Of a stretch of 64,000 nt of DNA, positions 35,296 through 47,345 are shown one piece after another (the stretch's first letter is position 1; the number at the start of each line of letters is the position of its first letter). This DNA is from Watersipora subatra (Eukaryota; Bryozoa; Gymnolaemata; Cheilostomatida; Watersiporidae). The translations under genes and the position numbers were made by a program. Where the stretch lies: positions 30,424,377 to 30,488,376 of the forward strand of contig NC_088718.1 of assembly GCF_963576615.1 (NCBI RefSeq), given 5' to 3'. The notes under the pieces were generated by a model. The model was not told the origin of the DNA. It was given only the letters and a program-made list of their open reading frames with translations, and did not search any database.

Positions 35296-35523
35296 TGTTA
35301 TATGTTGAGCATTTGAAACACTGGTTTAATTTAAACTCAAAAATTGTGACTCGCTTTATTGGCAGCTGAAGCTCAACTGATGATATGGACATTATGCAAT
35401 ATAAAAAATATACAATTGTCTTGCACTCAAACAAGTGCACTCACTTAGCTGCACATAAAGCAGGTACACATAAAACAAGCACACATAACCAAATGCACAT
35501 CGTAGCAGGTGCACATCATTACA
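35296..35523 (-). repeat. 5' LTR of the Ty3/gypsy element
   Basis: 228 bp, TGTTATATGTTGAGC...CATTACA on the + strand, matching the LTR at 30849 with scattered substitutions and small gaps. The outer edge abuts the second GGCTT. Confidence 0.92.
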
Positions 35524-35624
35524 GGCTTTCATGAATCAGACACACCAATTTTGGCACGATGGTTAAAATGTCAACCAAAAAACAGTTTTAAAAAAAATTA
35601 AAAAAATTGTGAAAGTTAAGGAGG

Positions 35625-36750
35625 ATTAAATAAGACAGCAAATGAAGAATGAATAAGACAGCGAATGAAAAGTAAACAAGGCAAAAAATTAGGAGTGAGT
35701 AAGACAGCAAATTAGGAATGAACAAAGCAGCAAATGAAAAGTGAATAAGACAGCAAATGAAAAGTAAAAAGGCAGTTAATGGGGAGTGAATAAGACAGCA
35801 AATGAGGAGCGAGTGAGACAGCAAATGAGGAATGAACAAGGCAGCAAATGAAGTGTTAATAAGCCAGCAAAAAAAGAGTGAATAAGACAGCAAATGAGGA
35901 GTGAAAAAGACAGCAAATAAAGAGTGAAGAAAACAGCAAATAAAGATTGAAGAAGGCAGTAAATGAAGAGTAAATAAGACAGCAAATGAGGAGTAAATAA
36001 GGCAGCAAATGAAGAGTGAATAAGACAGCAACTGAGGAGTGAATAAGACAGCAAATGAAGAGTGAATAAGACAGCAAATAAAGAGTGAAGAAGCAGCAAA
36101 TGAGGAGTGAATAAGGCAGCAAATGAGGAGTGAATAAGACAGCAAATGAGGAGTAAATAAGGCAGCAAATGAGGAGTGAATAAGACAACAAATGAAGAGT
36201 GAATAAGACAGCAAATGAAGAGTGAATAAGGCAGCAAATGATGAGTGAATAAGACAGCAAATGATGAGTGAATAAGACAACAAATGAGGAGTGAATAAGG
36301 CAGCAAATGAGGAGTGAATAAGGCAGCAAATGAGGAGTAAATAAGGCAGCAAATGAGGAGTGAATAAGACAGCAAATGAAGAGTGAATAAGACAGCAAAT
36401 GAGGAGTAAATAAGGCAGCAAATGAGGAGTGAATAAGACAACAAATGAAAAGTGAATAAGACAGCAAATGAGGAGTGAATAAGGCAGCAAATGAAGAGTG
36501 AATAAGGCAGCAAATGAGGAGTGAATAAGACAACAAATGAAGAGTGAATAAGACAAAAAATGAAGAGTGAATAAGGCTACAAATGAGGAGTGAATAAGGC
36601 AGCAAATGAGGAGTGAATAAGGCAGCAAATGAGGAGTAAATAAGGCAGCAAATGAGGAGTGAATAAGACAGCAAAGGAAGAGTGAATAAAGCAGCAAATG
36701 AAGAGTAAATAAGACAGCATTTAAAGAGTGAGATGGTAGCAAATAGGCAG
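35625..36750. repeat. 23-bp minisatellite, about 49 units
   Basis: Same unit as at 8664 ('gcaaatgaggagtgaataag' plus 'aca' or 'gca'). It lies between the fragment of exon 3 of copy B and the complete exon 3 of copy C. Minus-strand frames of 245-409 codons run through it in all three frames (Leu/Cys/Ser/Phe/His-rich) because the unit has no stop on that strand. They are not genes. Confidence 0.96.
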
Positions 36751-37018
36751 TAAATAAGTCATTGATTAGGTAAGTGAATGAGTCAGCCAGTAGGTGGGTG
36801 AGCGAATTGCTAAACAAAAAAAATAGTTGAACAAATATGTAGCTAGATTCACGACCTCATCATCCCATAGGCAAGTATATAGGCAAAAGTAATCCTTCTT
36901 ATGTAAAGGAGTGAAAAAATGATCATAGGTAAGATAAATGAATTCCCAAAGTAATTTAATGAAAATGAAATATTTACAAGTTAAAACTAATACAAGAGTA
37001 TGTTTAATTTTGCTGCAG

Positions 37019-37207
37019 GAGAACTACCTGCGCAGCAAGAGTTATGCTTCTTGGCTTTCATAAATCAGGCACAACAGATATGACAGAGCAGTTTATACAT
37101 CACCCTGATATCACTGGTGAAACGAGAAACTATTTCACAAATAACAGTTCGCCTTTGACAGAGGATTGCCCCTTGAAGTGGATGGAAACACATCTCCATT
37201 ATCCACT
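37019..37207 (+). CDS. Copy C exon 3: PAPS-binding loop
   Basis: 189 nt after CTGCAG, donor CT|GTATGT. It encodes VMLLGFHKSGTTDMTEQF and ends near METHLHYP. One extra Asn codon after the FTN stretch explains the three extra bases relative to copy A. No stop. Confidence 0.85.
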
Positions 37208-37432
37208 GTATGTATAAAGCCTATTATAATTTGGTTTAAGAAGCCAAACACTGCATCCTTTCTTTGCAAAAGATTTTATACAGTTTTTATAAACTAGATA
37301 TCATATACTATACAAAAATTATATTAAAGAAAACTTGTTTCCCAATTTATATTTTAGTTCAAATACATAGCAAAATACCTTAATGTTAAGATGTACAACC
37401 TGGCATTGTTGCCTAATTTTGATTTGTTACAG

Positions 37433-37646
37433 ATATCTTGTAAAAAAGAAAGATATATTTTGTGACTGTTCAGGATGTGCCTTGATCCATAAACACCAAA
37501 AACAAACTGACACCTACCTGATACGACAGAGTGCTGCACAGTACTTGACTTACTCTATGCTTGACTCCTCTCGTTATATTATAACCATGCGAGAGCCTGC
37601 AGATCGGATGATTTCTCATTTCTTCTTTGAGCACAAGCAGAAAAGG
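37433..37646 (+). CDS. Copy C exon 4: 3'-PB motif
   Basis: 214 nt after TTACAG, ending before GTATGT. It encodes FCDCSGCALIHK and SRYIITMREPADRMISHFFF. Open, with R-x7-S preserved. Confidence 0.85.
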
Positions 37647-38119
37647 GTATGTGCTTTTATTGTGGAATTATTAGTCATTTTACTATGTTTCAAAAAGCTG
37701 TATGTTTGATTTACTGTAAGATCAATGATAATGCAACATTTACAAGACTATATAAATCGGTATGACCAACCTCTAAAGCAGCAACTATAACTAGTAAAGA
37801 AAAGAACAGTACTCTAACGAGACAATACATGCTCTTATTCAGCAAACATTGGTGACTGAAGCACATGTCAGATTTTGTCTAGTTTATTGGTAGGTAAGAT
37901 CAATAATGGTAATCAATAACAGTAAGTAGAATCTATAAAACAGCAACTAGATGGTAAATTGAAAAAAACGTGTGTTAATCAGAACTTACACGTCGAGATT
38001 TTGAGAGTCAATTGTACTCGTACTATCCCAGCAATGTAGTGCGTAGTGAAACACCATCATAGGAAGTAATATAGTTAAAGACCAAAAAATAAGTTTATAC
38101 ACCATTATTCCGCACATCT

Positions 38120-38285
38120 GAATAGTGGTTGTTTAGTTCAGGTGTTAAAGTGCCCCACTGCTGAGATGGGTACCATGCATTCAAATCTCGTATGAGACAA
38201 TCATTCATCTCAACCTCTAACAAACACTTTTAATGGCTGGGCACAACTCTTATTCTGATAAAGGTTGCTTCGAGCTTCTTCTATT
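38120..38285 (+). repeat. tRNA-derived SINE-like segment in intron 4 of copy C
   Basis: It contains an A-box-like TAGTTCAGGTG (38134 on) and, about 42 bp later, a B-box-like GCATTCAAATCTC. The segment is absent from the same intron of copy A. The spacing and boxes fit a tRNA-derived SINE head, but no family was identified and no clean duplication was seen. Confidence 0.5.
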
Positions 38286-39328
38286 TTTGTATAAGAAATA
38301 ATAATTCAGTATATTAATTATAGGAAATCAGCCAAGACATTGTTAGAAAGGCAATTCAACCACAATCAGTTATGGTTTAGGGGTATGAGTGCTTACTTAG
38401 GATTAGTAGGCTGGTGGCTCGTGTCAAACAAAAACTTTTGGCAGTGTTCGATAAGGAATCCATCCACGGTTGCTTTTCACTATATATAATCAAAGGTCTG
38501 TATACCCTTGGCCATCAATGTATACCATTTAAAAAGATGGCTTAATCACATCATAAATATTTAAATTTATTAGACACACATAATATAAACAACTGGGAGC
38601 ACTGTTTTGGAACTACTGATAGAAGCTGAAAGCTTATTATATGCAAAGTTTAAAATTCTCTCAAAAACTATTTATTTGCTGTACTTGTTAGCTCTTCTTA
38701 TTCACTAATTGCTAGGCCTTTATCAGGAATTCTTGTTTAATATTTATCAGCTTTATTTCACTGTTCAACCCTAACAACCAGCAATTGAATAAATACAATA
38801 AATATTGTATTTTAATACACGTATGTAAAATATTTATAAGCCAAACAATAAAATTAAGTACAGACCAGAAAAGTAGGTAATATAATGTCAGAGTGGTCAA
38901 ATGGTCACTTGTTTGATCAGTAAGTTGTGAGTCAGGTGTAGACAACTGCAAACTAAACATACTGCATGACTTTTAGTGTTATTAATACTAAAGCAAAAAC
39001 ATTATTAATAATTACTGTTTCTAAGTGTAACCAGCCTTGATGGTGTAAACTTCTTTCTTTTCAAGTTTGCGACTTTAAAGTTAAAAAATTTTAGCAAAAA
39101 GGATGCAACTCCAAATTTTACACCTTGCAAACAAAAAATGTTGTGTAACATACTACAGTAATTGTTGATTAGTACCAAAAGTTCTTTTTAGGGCAAATTA
39201 TCTATTTTATTATTACTATTATTTTTTCATACATTGCTAAATTCAATATGATTTTTATTATTTTGGTTTCTGGCTTCTCTACACAAACATGCCGAACTTT
39301 CCCAAAAATAAATTTAAAAGTGGAACAA

Positions 39329-40130
39329 TAATCCTATGACCAAACACAAGTGAAGTGAGTGTTTGGCAGCTTTATGATAAATGCATATGCGCACACAACT
39401 CCCAAAAATTATTCATCAACGCCCTAGCTACCCAAACCCTTGTACTGAAATCTCATTAAAAAATTTAACCATTTTTGTATGGGGTCGTTTAAGTATAATA
39501 ACAATAGAAAACACATATAAACCGGTTTAAATATGTTACCAAGTCTTTTAAAAGTGTAGAAAATATCCTAAAACTTACCAATCTGATTGGATAATGCATA
39601 ACTAAACAGATTAATTTGGCTTGAAATCGCCATTAGAACCTGACAATCAATTTTTAATCAAAATTAAGACCGGCCAACGAAACGCCCACAAAGCTGTGCG
39701 ACAGATAGTAGAACCATAAGGCTGTGCACATTTCATGAGAAAAACGAGCACATTTCACCAGTCTATGGAATTGTCCAATTGACGAAGGTTTCTGTGATTA
39801 ACGTAGAAGTGCTGAAAAGTAATCGTTTCGTTGTTGCTGATTTTAAAGTTAGCTCTGACATTTTTGACACTTACAATGAGTACTTTGGTATTCCAACTGA
39901 TGTTCAAAGCAGTGAAAGTAAAGGAAATGGGGATGATATTATTCTAATGATTCTTATAAGATTATTACAATATTTAATTATAAGAATAATTTTTCGATTT
40001 TATAAGATTATTATAAGATTTAATTATAAAAATAATCATTCGAATTTACAAGATCGAAGTATATAGTTACCGATGGTGTGCAATATGTTGCTGTCATTAT
40101 CATTCCAAAGATTTTGTTGTCCCAAAATAA
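39329..40130. other. Replacement segment where exon 5 of copy C should be
   Basis: Homology with copy A stops at 39329 (10542 in A) and returns at about 40135 (11850 in A). The 800 bp between are unrelated to A. They include a short palindrome CCAAACAC...GTGTTTGG (39340-39370), a repetitive AT-rich end (39950-40050) and a 95-codon frame from 39779 of no recognised family. It could be an inserted element joined to a deletion. Confidence 0.6.
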
Positions 40131-40985
40131 AAAAACACCTCTTTTCGCTGATCAGACTTTTAACTTGAGTTCAGAAGACAAAAGATGAAAAGCAAAACAT
40201 TTTGTCAAGCTCACTGAGTGTATGAAAGATTTCGTTTTTTAACTGCATATTACAAAGACATCATGTGTCAATGATATCAATGTGACTCAGCCCAGGAAAG
40301 ATAGAAAAATATATGTGACATTAGCATCACTTCACTCATTAAAAGATTATGTTTATTTTCTTCTGATCAGCTAATCAGAATATAAAGCAGAACTCTTGTT
40401 TTTAATGTCACTTCTAATAGACAACCACTTCTAATAGACAACCACTATGGTGGGAGTATTAAAAAATGCTGTCATTGCGCTCAAATAAAGGTTTTACAGA
40501 AATTGTAACTGCATCAAAAGCAAGTTGTGAAGGTTTTTGCTAAATACATGTAACACAATCACACCTTAAAGTATTGCCTCATAAGAAACTGTTGTTTACT
40601 CCTATTGGGCCATGTTTTGAGTGAATATTATATGGTTTTTCAAGGTTATCGTTATATATTTGCTTCAAGTCCTCAACTCAAGTTTTAAGCTTAAATTTCT
40701 ATGCCATTTTCTATTTTCAGCTCTATGCCAGACCTTTGATGCAATTCTTCAAGTTTCCCACCCAAGTCAGCTCTTCTATTCAACCTTCCAACTTGGTTCT
40801 GCACCTCAGCTCTTTCACTTAACTTTTCAACTCAACTCTTCGACTCTGCTTTTCAATTCCATTTTAACTCAGCTTTTTAGCTCAACTTTTTGACTTACTC
40901 TTTAAGTCAGTTTTTTAACTCAGTTCTCAAGCTTAGCTTCAATGTTTTCATAGACTAATAGTCCTTACAAAGACTACTCATTGGC

Positions 40986-41190
40986 GGAACTGGGTAACTC
41001 CTTCTTCCATCAATTAATCTCAGAGTCAGTGGAATCCCTTACAAAGTGTCTACCAAAGTATGGGACCACAGTTTGCATACTTAACAAGGAGCGAGCATCA
41101 ATCTATCACCCACATCCATACACTGTTACAATAATGAGCGACAGCTGTTATTCTACCCTTCTCAAGGAGCTCTTAAAGTTTATCCCCAAG
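40986..41190 (+). pseudogene. Copy C exon 6, acceptor lost
   Basis: 205 nt matching exon 6 of copy A, including SLTKCLPKYGTTVCILNK and LLKELLKFIPK, with donor GTAACT. The two bases before it are GC, not AG; the nearest upstream AG (40971-40972) gives a different phase. The frame itself is open. Confidence 0.8.
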
Positions 41191-41639
41191 GTAACTATGT
41201 TTAATAGTATGAGTCAGGATTGCTAGCTGAGACTAAAAATTATGATACTAGCAGAGCTAAAAAACAGCCTCAAAGAAGTTGCATTGAATAAACGCTTACA
41301 ACCATGAATTATATTCTTTAAAACAAATAAAAAAAATAAAGCTCAAATGCAAAATCGTTGTGGAGTGTGCTATCAAAAGGTTTTTGTGTAATATTGCCAC
41401 ACAAATTGCAAATTGTTTGCATTGTTTCAATTGATATATATAAATCTGATTGTTTGTTTGTTGGTCTGTCATCCTAATGTCTAGTAATAGAGATTAAGTC
41501 TAAGAATGAAAAAACTGCTTTACACTGGCAGTTAAGGATAATATGGGGAGCAGACTGGTGTGCTATCCACTACATCACACATCCTTCTGGTGATATAATT
41601 AGTACACTTGAACTTTTTAGCACACTTTAGGACAATAAC

Positions 41640-41860
41640 TGCATGAGGGATGGTGAGTGCTGAAGAGATCATGAATGTGTGAGAGATCAATTGCTGTGTG
41701 AGAGACCATGACTGCTGAAGAAATCAATGGCTCTGTGAAAGATAATGACTGTGTGAGAGATCATGACTGCTGAAGAGATCAATGGCTGGGTGAGAGATCA
41801 TGACTGTGTGAGAGATCAATAACTGTGTAAGAAATCAGTCCTGCTTTAGATATTATGACA
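41640..41860. repeat. 18-bp minisatellite, about 11 units
   Basis: Units of 'gagagatcatgactgtgt' type in intron 6 of copy C; copy A has about three. Confidence 0.85.
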
Positions 41861-42359
41861 GAAAAGGATTTTTGCTCAAGAAGTAGAAAATGTTTTAGAA
41901 ATCTATTTTAGCTATGTCTCAAATGTTCAAATGGTTAAATCAGGCATTGGCAAGACACACACAGAATAAATAAACACCTCGATTTAAAAGTCAAGAATAG
42001 TAAATGTTTTTATTACTCATGCAATGTTTGGCATTCAGCTAGCTTAATAAAAAGTTCAACTGTCAGTGATAAATTTTGCTGGTTATCTAAAATATTGTTT
42101 CTCAAAATATATATAATCACATAAAACAGCATGGAATTAAGGTTTAGATAGAAAATGTTTACAAAACTTTGTTTTTTTTCAAATTCATTGGAGTTTGAAA
42201 AGATATGCTAATACATATTCTTTAAAACAAAAGTTTATCGCTTCAGGATATTGATTAAAATACCTCATTTATATTAGAAAGTTACTTGAAATGCATTCAG
42301 CAATGAGTAGCTTACAATTTTGTATAGTTGTAGAGGACTGGCTAAAGAAATTTGACTCG

Positions 42360-42925
42360 TGCAAGTGATTGTAGGTGATAGTAAGTGATTATATGCTACA
42401 GTAGGTGATTGTGGATAATTGTAGTCAGTTTTTGATAATTTCAAGCAACTTTACGTGTTTTAAATAGTTGCCGATAATTGTAGGTAATCATAGGTAGTTG
42501 TAGATGGTTTGAGGTGGCTATTGATGATTTTAGGTAGGTGTAAATAAGTGTAAGTGATTGCAACTGATTGTAGGTAATTACAGGTAGTTTTATAAGATTA
42601 TAAAAGATTGCTGATGACTATAGGTAATTTTTGGTGTTTCTAGGTTATTGTAAGTGATTTTAAGTTATTTTAGGGCATTCTAACCTAAAGGTGATTTTAA
42701 CCTAAAGGTGATTGCAGGTGTTTATAGTTTTATTCTTTGTAATTGAAAGTGGTTGTAAGCAACTTTAGAAAAATATTGATGATTGTAGTTAATTTTAGGT
42801 AATTGAAAGGGTTTGTACATTATCATAGGTGATTATAGATGATCGTAGGTGATTATTGATTATTGTAAATAATTATAGTTGATCGTTGGTTATTGTAGGT
42901 GATCATAGGTGAATATAAGTGAGGG
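42360..42925. repeat. Degenerate 'gtgattgtagg' tandem tract, intron 6 of copy C
   Basis: The counterpart of 14460-14995, with similar length and independent changes. Confidence 0.8.
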
Positions 42926-43142
42926 TAGATGTCTGAGTCATTATTTTTATCAAAGCAAACACAGATCTTTGTATTTTTTGTATTGCATTCAAGGAGACAG
43001 TGTCTAGTTGTTATATCAATACTAGGCTTGTTTCAAGTTTCTCTTTGTTACTGGACTAAAAGTTTTTAATGTAAATATGTTAAAAATTCTAAATTTAAAA
43101 ACTTAAAAAATTATACCTTTGTGGAAATAATATTTATTGTAG

Positions 43143-43400
43143 GAAAAGATCTACTTTTCAAAAATGGAAGATTATGCAAAAGACAGAGAGGAATGCATGA
43201 AGAGAATATTTAGGTTTGTCGGAGTCCCTGTCATCGAAATGAAAAAGGGGAACAGCAATGATCTTTCGAAGGTTGCAAATGCTGGCTACAAGGTCAAACC
43301 TGTGCTGCCAGAGACAAAGGAACTTCTCAAAATGTTTTATGAACCATTTAATGTAGAACTAGCTAAGATGCTGGGAGATGACAAATGGTTGTGGAAATAG
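43143..43400 (+). CDS. Copy C exon 7: C-terminal exon
   Basis: 258 nt after TTGTAG, phase 0, ending at TAG. The end MFYEPFNVELAKMLGDDKW matches copy A with few changes. Intact, though the gene upstream is broken. Confidence 0.85.
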   Translation, partial: EKIYFSKMEDYAKDREECMKRIFRFVGVPVIEMKKGNSNDLSKVANAGYKVKPVLPETKELLKMFYEPFNVELAKMLGDDKWLWK

Positions 43401-46400
43401 AGTCAAGATGAAAAGAGTTATAAACTTGCTAAATAACTTCAGTGTGTTTAAAACCGTTAAGCTGATGAGGATCAACTAATCAGTTTGTTTTTAAATAGAA
43501 AGTTTTTCATTGAAAGATTGTAGAAGTCTTCAAATATTTTATTCAAAGTTACATGCTGTCAAAATTCATGTTAGTAAAGTAAAACTTGATTAAAATGAAT
43601 TGCATAAAATAAATTATGTAATTGTGACCTGTGAAAGAAAAAATATTAGGTAATATATATAATTTGCACAAACATGATTCTACCGTAATTTAAAGCGATG
43701 TCTGCGTACTTTTTACTTGTCGAGAACTATCTTGCAAGTTATAAATGGTTTGTTGATGTGAAACTATATTCAATTTTAATTATTTCAAATTAAATGTTTA
43801 ATATATAAATCTATGTACAACATACAAATAATGTATACTTTATATATATGCGTATATATCCTTATAAATTTTAATATTTTTGTTTAATACAAAGCAATGT
43901 TTCACAAATATAAATTTTAAGTTATATACATTATTCAGTTTTTGGCGCTAGCAAAGATAAACATGGGAGCTTACATACAGTAGGATGCAAAATTATAGCA
44001 ACTGCTTGTTCCTCGTTGACTGAAAGATCTTTTCATTGCAGCTTAGTTCCAAGTGTATAAATTTATGCATCATTTTAAAACTTAATTTGTACTATTGTCA
44101 TCTTATCAAATAAAAATATATTTTCTTCAACTATAAAGAGTTACAAGTTAGACTGATCTCTAATTCCAAACCCCACAGTAAACTTGTTAATTACTGCATA
44201 TCTTAACAAGTGGTGACGCGCTACAAAGAATGTCGGAAATATCTGATGAATTTACCAATATTTCTGAAATAGCTCAAAGCAAAGAGCTGGCTATAATTTT
44301 AGGCTATAAACATGTGTCAGGTTTTTCTTAAATTAAAACAATTGAGTTGAAATATATAAAGTTCTGGTTGATTGTTTGAACTGCTCATATATTCTAGACA
44401 AATATGTTATATGGAATTGCTTGCTTCTGGTGATTTTCAGCGCAGCAACCTTAAATGAAACATAACATACATCGTATTGATTAGGGGGTTACCATAATTG
44501 TGTGACTATTGCATGTTATGTATTCCCTTTCTGCTATTGTCATAGTTTGTTTCTAGCTCAATTGTTATCAATCAAGTCTCTTTTAAAGTGTATCATGTTG
44601 TGTTCCTAGCATACACGATGTTTCCATGATGAGGTTATTTCACAAGTTTGAGTCACCCACAAGTCAACCACAAATTAGCAATGGCAAATATTTGTGAGTG
44701 AAGTCAGTTTTGTTAAACGAATATTTTTATTTGAAGTTTCATGCAATTAATGGAAACAGCACTTGCTAATGATGCGCATAAAAATGCAATGCAACATATT
44801 CCATTTTAAACATTTTCAATAATTTGGAAATTTCTATTTTAATTTGAGTAATGCAGCCGCGCATCGTCAACACCTCTGGCATAGAATTTTTTTGTCATTT
44901 CAACAAGCCGTCAGCATTAATCTACAACATGCAAATGTCCATTAAAATATTTATTGCGTGGTAACTGCTGCAGCTATTCCAATTACGCATCATCCACATA
45001 ATAATCCACATCCACATGCATGATGTTAAATGCACATTATCCACATAATAAACACTCAGTAAATAGCTATCTGTCAGCTTATTTTAGTGTCTGATATAGA
45101 TAATTTGTCATCGTTCACTTATTTGCTACTATCAATCAAATGAATGTAAAACAGATGCCACCATTTATCATTTCGCTGATAATTTTTGTCAGATGAGTCA
45201 CTTGTGATATTCCTGTGTTTATGAGTTATGTGCTCTCATTGAAGTGTAACCTCCTCATCAGTGTGCTTCTTTATAAGAATGCCTTTATGAAATATAGCTG
45301 AGTAGGTTTCAGGTTCTTAGGACTTAAATAACTCTGTATACTCTAGCCCACAATCATAGAGGTATATATACCCTAGCAAATAATCATAAGGTTATGTTTC
45401 CCCTTGCCAATAATAATAGACCTGTATGTACTTTAGCTAATAATCATAGAGCGATATGTGCCCTCATCAATAATCATAGAGCTACGTGTACCCTGACCAA
45501 TTATTATCATAGAACTATATGTACTCTACCAAATAATCATAGGGCAATGCAAACTCTAGCCAATATCCATATAGCTATGTTTACCTTAGCCCATGATCTG
45601 AGAACACAAATCGGCTAATTTAGTTTCAAGGAATGGTCAAAATAAACAAACTACACAAACAAAATAGAACAAAAAGTACAAAAAGTAGAACAAAATACCT
45701 TTTATTGAGTATCAGACTCAAATGAAACTTATTTAGGGTTTTTTCATGTTCGCTAAGCTTATGGGTGTGTGGTAACTGTGTGACATTTCAACAATCATGT
45801 TCTTGCACAATTGCGAAAAAGTAGAGCAGTTTTTAAGAATATTTCTGTTCAAATATGTTTGAAAAGTATTGAATCTGAAAGAACTTTTTAGCAGCAAATA
45901 TTTGTTTGTTTCTAAAAGCTTAAAACAAATTAACCTAAAAAGTCCAGCAGAGTTTAACGGTTGCAAGGAGTGATAACTTGAATATCATGAATACAAGGCC
46001 AATGGTAAAACTCTCAGTATTTCATTGGCTCACAATCATCCAGCTAATTTTCAAAGTAAAGGCTGTCTGATCCCTAATAGCAGGCAGCACATAGAGTAAA
46101 GTTGCAAATTGTTAGGCACTTGCAGCGTGCTTAGCAATTTGAAATTTTATTCAATGAATACTTAACCCACTCAAACATACTCATGGATGCTGTGTCGGAG
46201 TTGGAAACATCGAAAGTTAGAGTCTGCCACAAACAGCGTAGTAAAAACTTCAATCATGCCACATTGTCACCAGAAGAATTGTAACGTTGAAAAACAAATA
46301 TGAAAAAACTGCTGAGCTAAGAATGTACTAGAGTTGAAAGATTGCCATGTTAGCAAGGAAAACATTAAAAACTGACAAACTGACAGAAATGGCAATCCCA

Positions 46401-47345
46401 CGCTGCTGAAAACATAGTAGCAAACACAACCCAGCACATTTACCCAGCACTCTGAGTTTATTCCTAGAAATGAACTCAGAGTGCTGCAATCAACCCAGCT
46501 CTCTGAGTTCAATCCTACGACTCAACAGTCACAGGAATGAACTCATTTGGCCAATGAGACCTGACAATGGTTCGAAAATCAGTATAAAAAAGAGAAGCTA
46601 GCAGCGAACCAAGCAACGAGAATCTGGTAGGAAGCCAGACAGCAAAAAAGGTGCAGAAAGAGAGAAGCCAGGACAGTGGAAGGTTAATAGAATCCGAACA
46701 TAGCCAAAGGAGCCTGCAGCAAACAGCCTGTAGATGATCAGCTTATCTAAAAGGAAATACCCAGCAAACACAAATCAATCAAAGAAGTGGCAAGCTAGGA
46801 AGCTATAAAGCCCTGAGAAAAGAGAGTTATTCAGCCCCCTGCCAACAAAAAGAGCCATCACTACCGCACATTCAATAGGCACCTACTCATTGAACCTAGA
46901 AAGGGCATAACAAATAGGACTAAGTGCACAAGCATACAGTGCAACTTCTGGTTATGATTTCCCTGATATACAATTTCTTTTTACTTTACAAAGTGGAGCA
47001 TGATGATTATTTACCTCACCATATGAATTTTATTTTACCATATGAATTCAACAACATTTTTGCTCGTGTTCAAATTTGGCAGTCGGTGTGCTTATTCCTT
47101 GTGTCAAAATAACAAAGAAACCGAGATGCTGTTTGCTAAGAGTACTTTCACGCTGTCTGAAGGAGACACGATGACCAACTTTGCTTAGTTCAGCAATTCT
47201 CAGGTTTAAAACAGTAATACTTTCCCTTTAACACCATCAACAAAGTTGAAGTTGCGGTCCCTTAAAACAGAAGATTTGTTGGTCAGACAACTTATCTAAA
47301 CCTGCTAACAAAAACGCATTTCATTACGAAAACGGAATCTTGAAA
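43401..47345. other. 3' flank of copy C, paralogous to 15470-20762
   Basis: Non-coding. It contains an AATAAA near 43608, the 30-bp tandem repeat at 45345-45600 and, at 46435-46520, a duplicated 'ctctgagttcaatcct'-like pair that copy A lacks. A Harbinger-end-like 'cgatgtttccatgatgagg' lies at about 44618. No gene was recognised. Confidence 0.6.
45345..45600. repeat. About 30-bp tandem repeat, 8 or so units
   Basis: The counterpart of 17180-17470 ('accaataatcatagagctat'). Confidence 0.85.

Larger units (their letters stand above)
30849..35523 (-). mobile_element. Ty3/gypsy LTR retrotransposon, 4.7 kb, disabled
   Basis: The element is bounded by LTRs at 30849-31062 and 35296-35523 and flanked by GGCTT at 30844-30848 and 35524-35528. 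It is read on the minus strand in the order gag, protease, reverse transcriptase, RNase H, integrase (the integrase-last order of Ty3/gypsy). A primer-binding site resembling the 3' end of tRNA-Ser and a purine tract adjoin the LTRs. Stops and frameshifts break gag and pol, and the two LTRs differ visibly, so the insertion is not recent. Confidence 0.93.
24359..35560 (+). pseudogene. Sulfotransferase copy B: exons 1, 2 and a truncated exon 3
   Basis: Exon 1 (24359-24473), exon 2 (27899-28037) and the first 50 or so bases of exon 3 (30810-30848 continued at 35529) follow copy A in order, phase and length. Exon 3 is split in the PAPS-loop codons by an LTR retrotransposon. Its resumed sequence reads FHESDTP instead of FHKSGTT and then loses all similarity. 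So this copy had lost its catalytic Lys and Gly, and everything downstream, whether or not the retrotransposon is removed. Intact exons 1 and 2 could still be spliced to the exon 3 of copy C at 37019, whose phase fits. Confidence 0.8.
37019..43400 (+). pseudogene. Sulfotransferase copy C: exons 3, 4, 6 and 7 only
   Basis: Exons at 37019-37207, 37433-37646, 40986-41190 and 43143-43400 match copy A in length (one extra codon in exon 3) and phase. All are open, with the PAPS loop GFHKSGTTDM, the motif IITMREPADRMIS and the full C-terminus. Exons 1 and 2 are not next to it; those of copy B lie upstream, beyond a retrotransposon and two minisatellites. The region of exon 5 is replaced by unrelated DNA (about 39329-40130), and the AG before exon 6 has become GC. 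An intact protein cannot be made by the splicing used in copy A. A chimeric transcript with exons 1-2 of B is possible but unproven. Confidence 0.8.

Noticed and set aside
35588-36817. Minus-strand open frames of 245-409 codons, Leu/Cys/His/Phe-rich
   Set aside because: They run through a 23-bp tandem repeat that lacks stops in all three minus frames; the frames overlap each other and have the same period. Low-complexity artefact.
39779-40066. 95-codon plus-strand frame in the segment replacing exon 5 of copy C
   Set aside because: Begins with a non-ATG codon, ends in a low-complexity Ile/Arg-rich stretch from AT repeats and matches no family I know. Not strong enough for a gene call.
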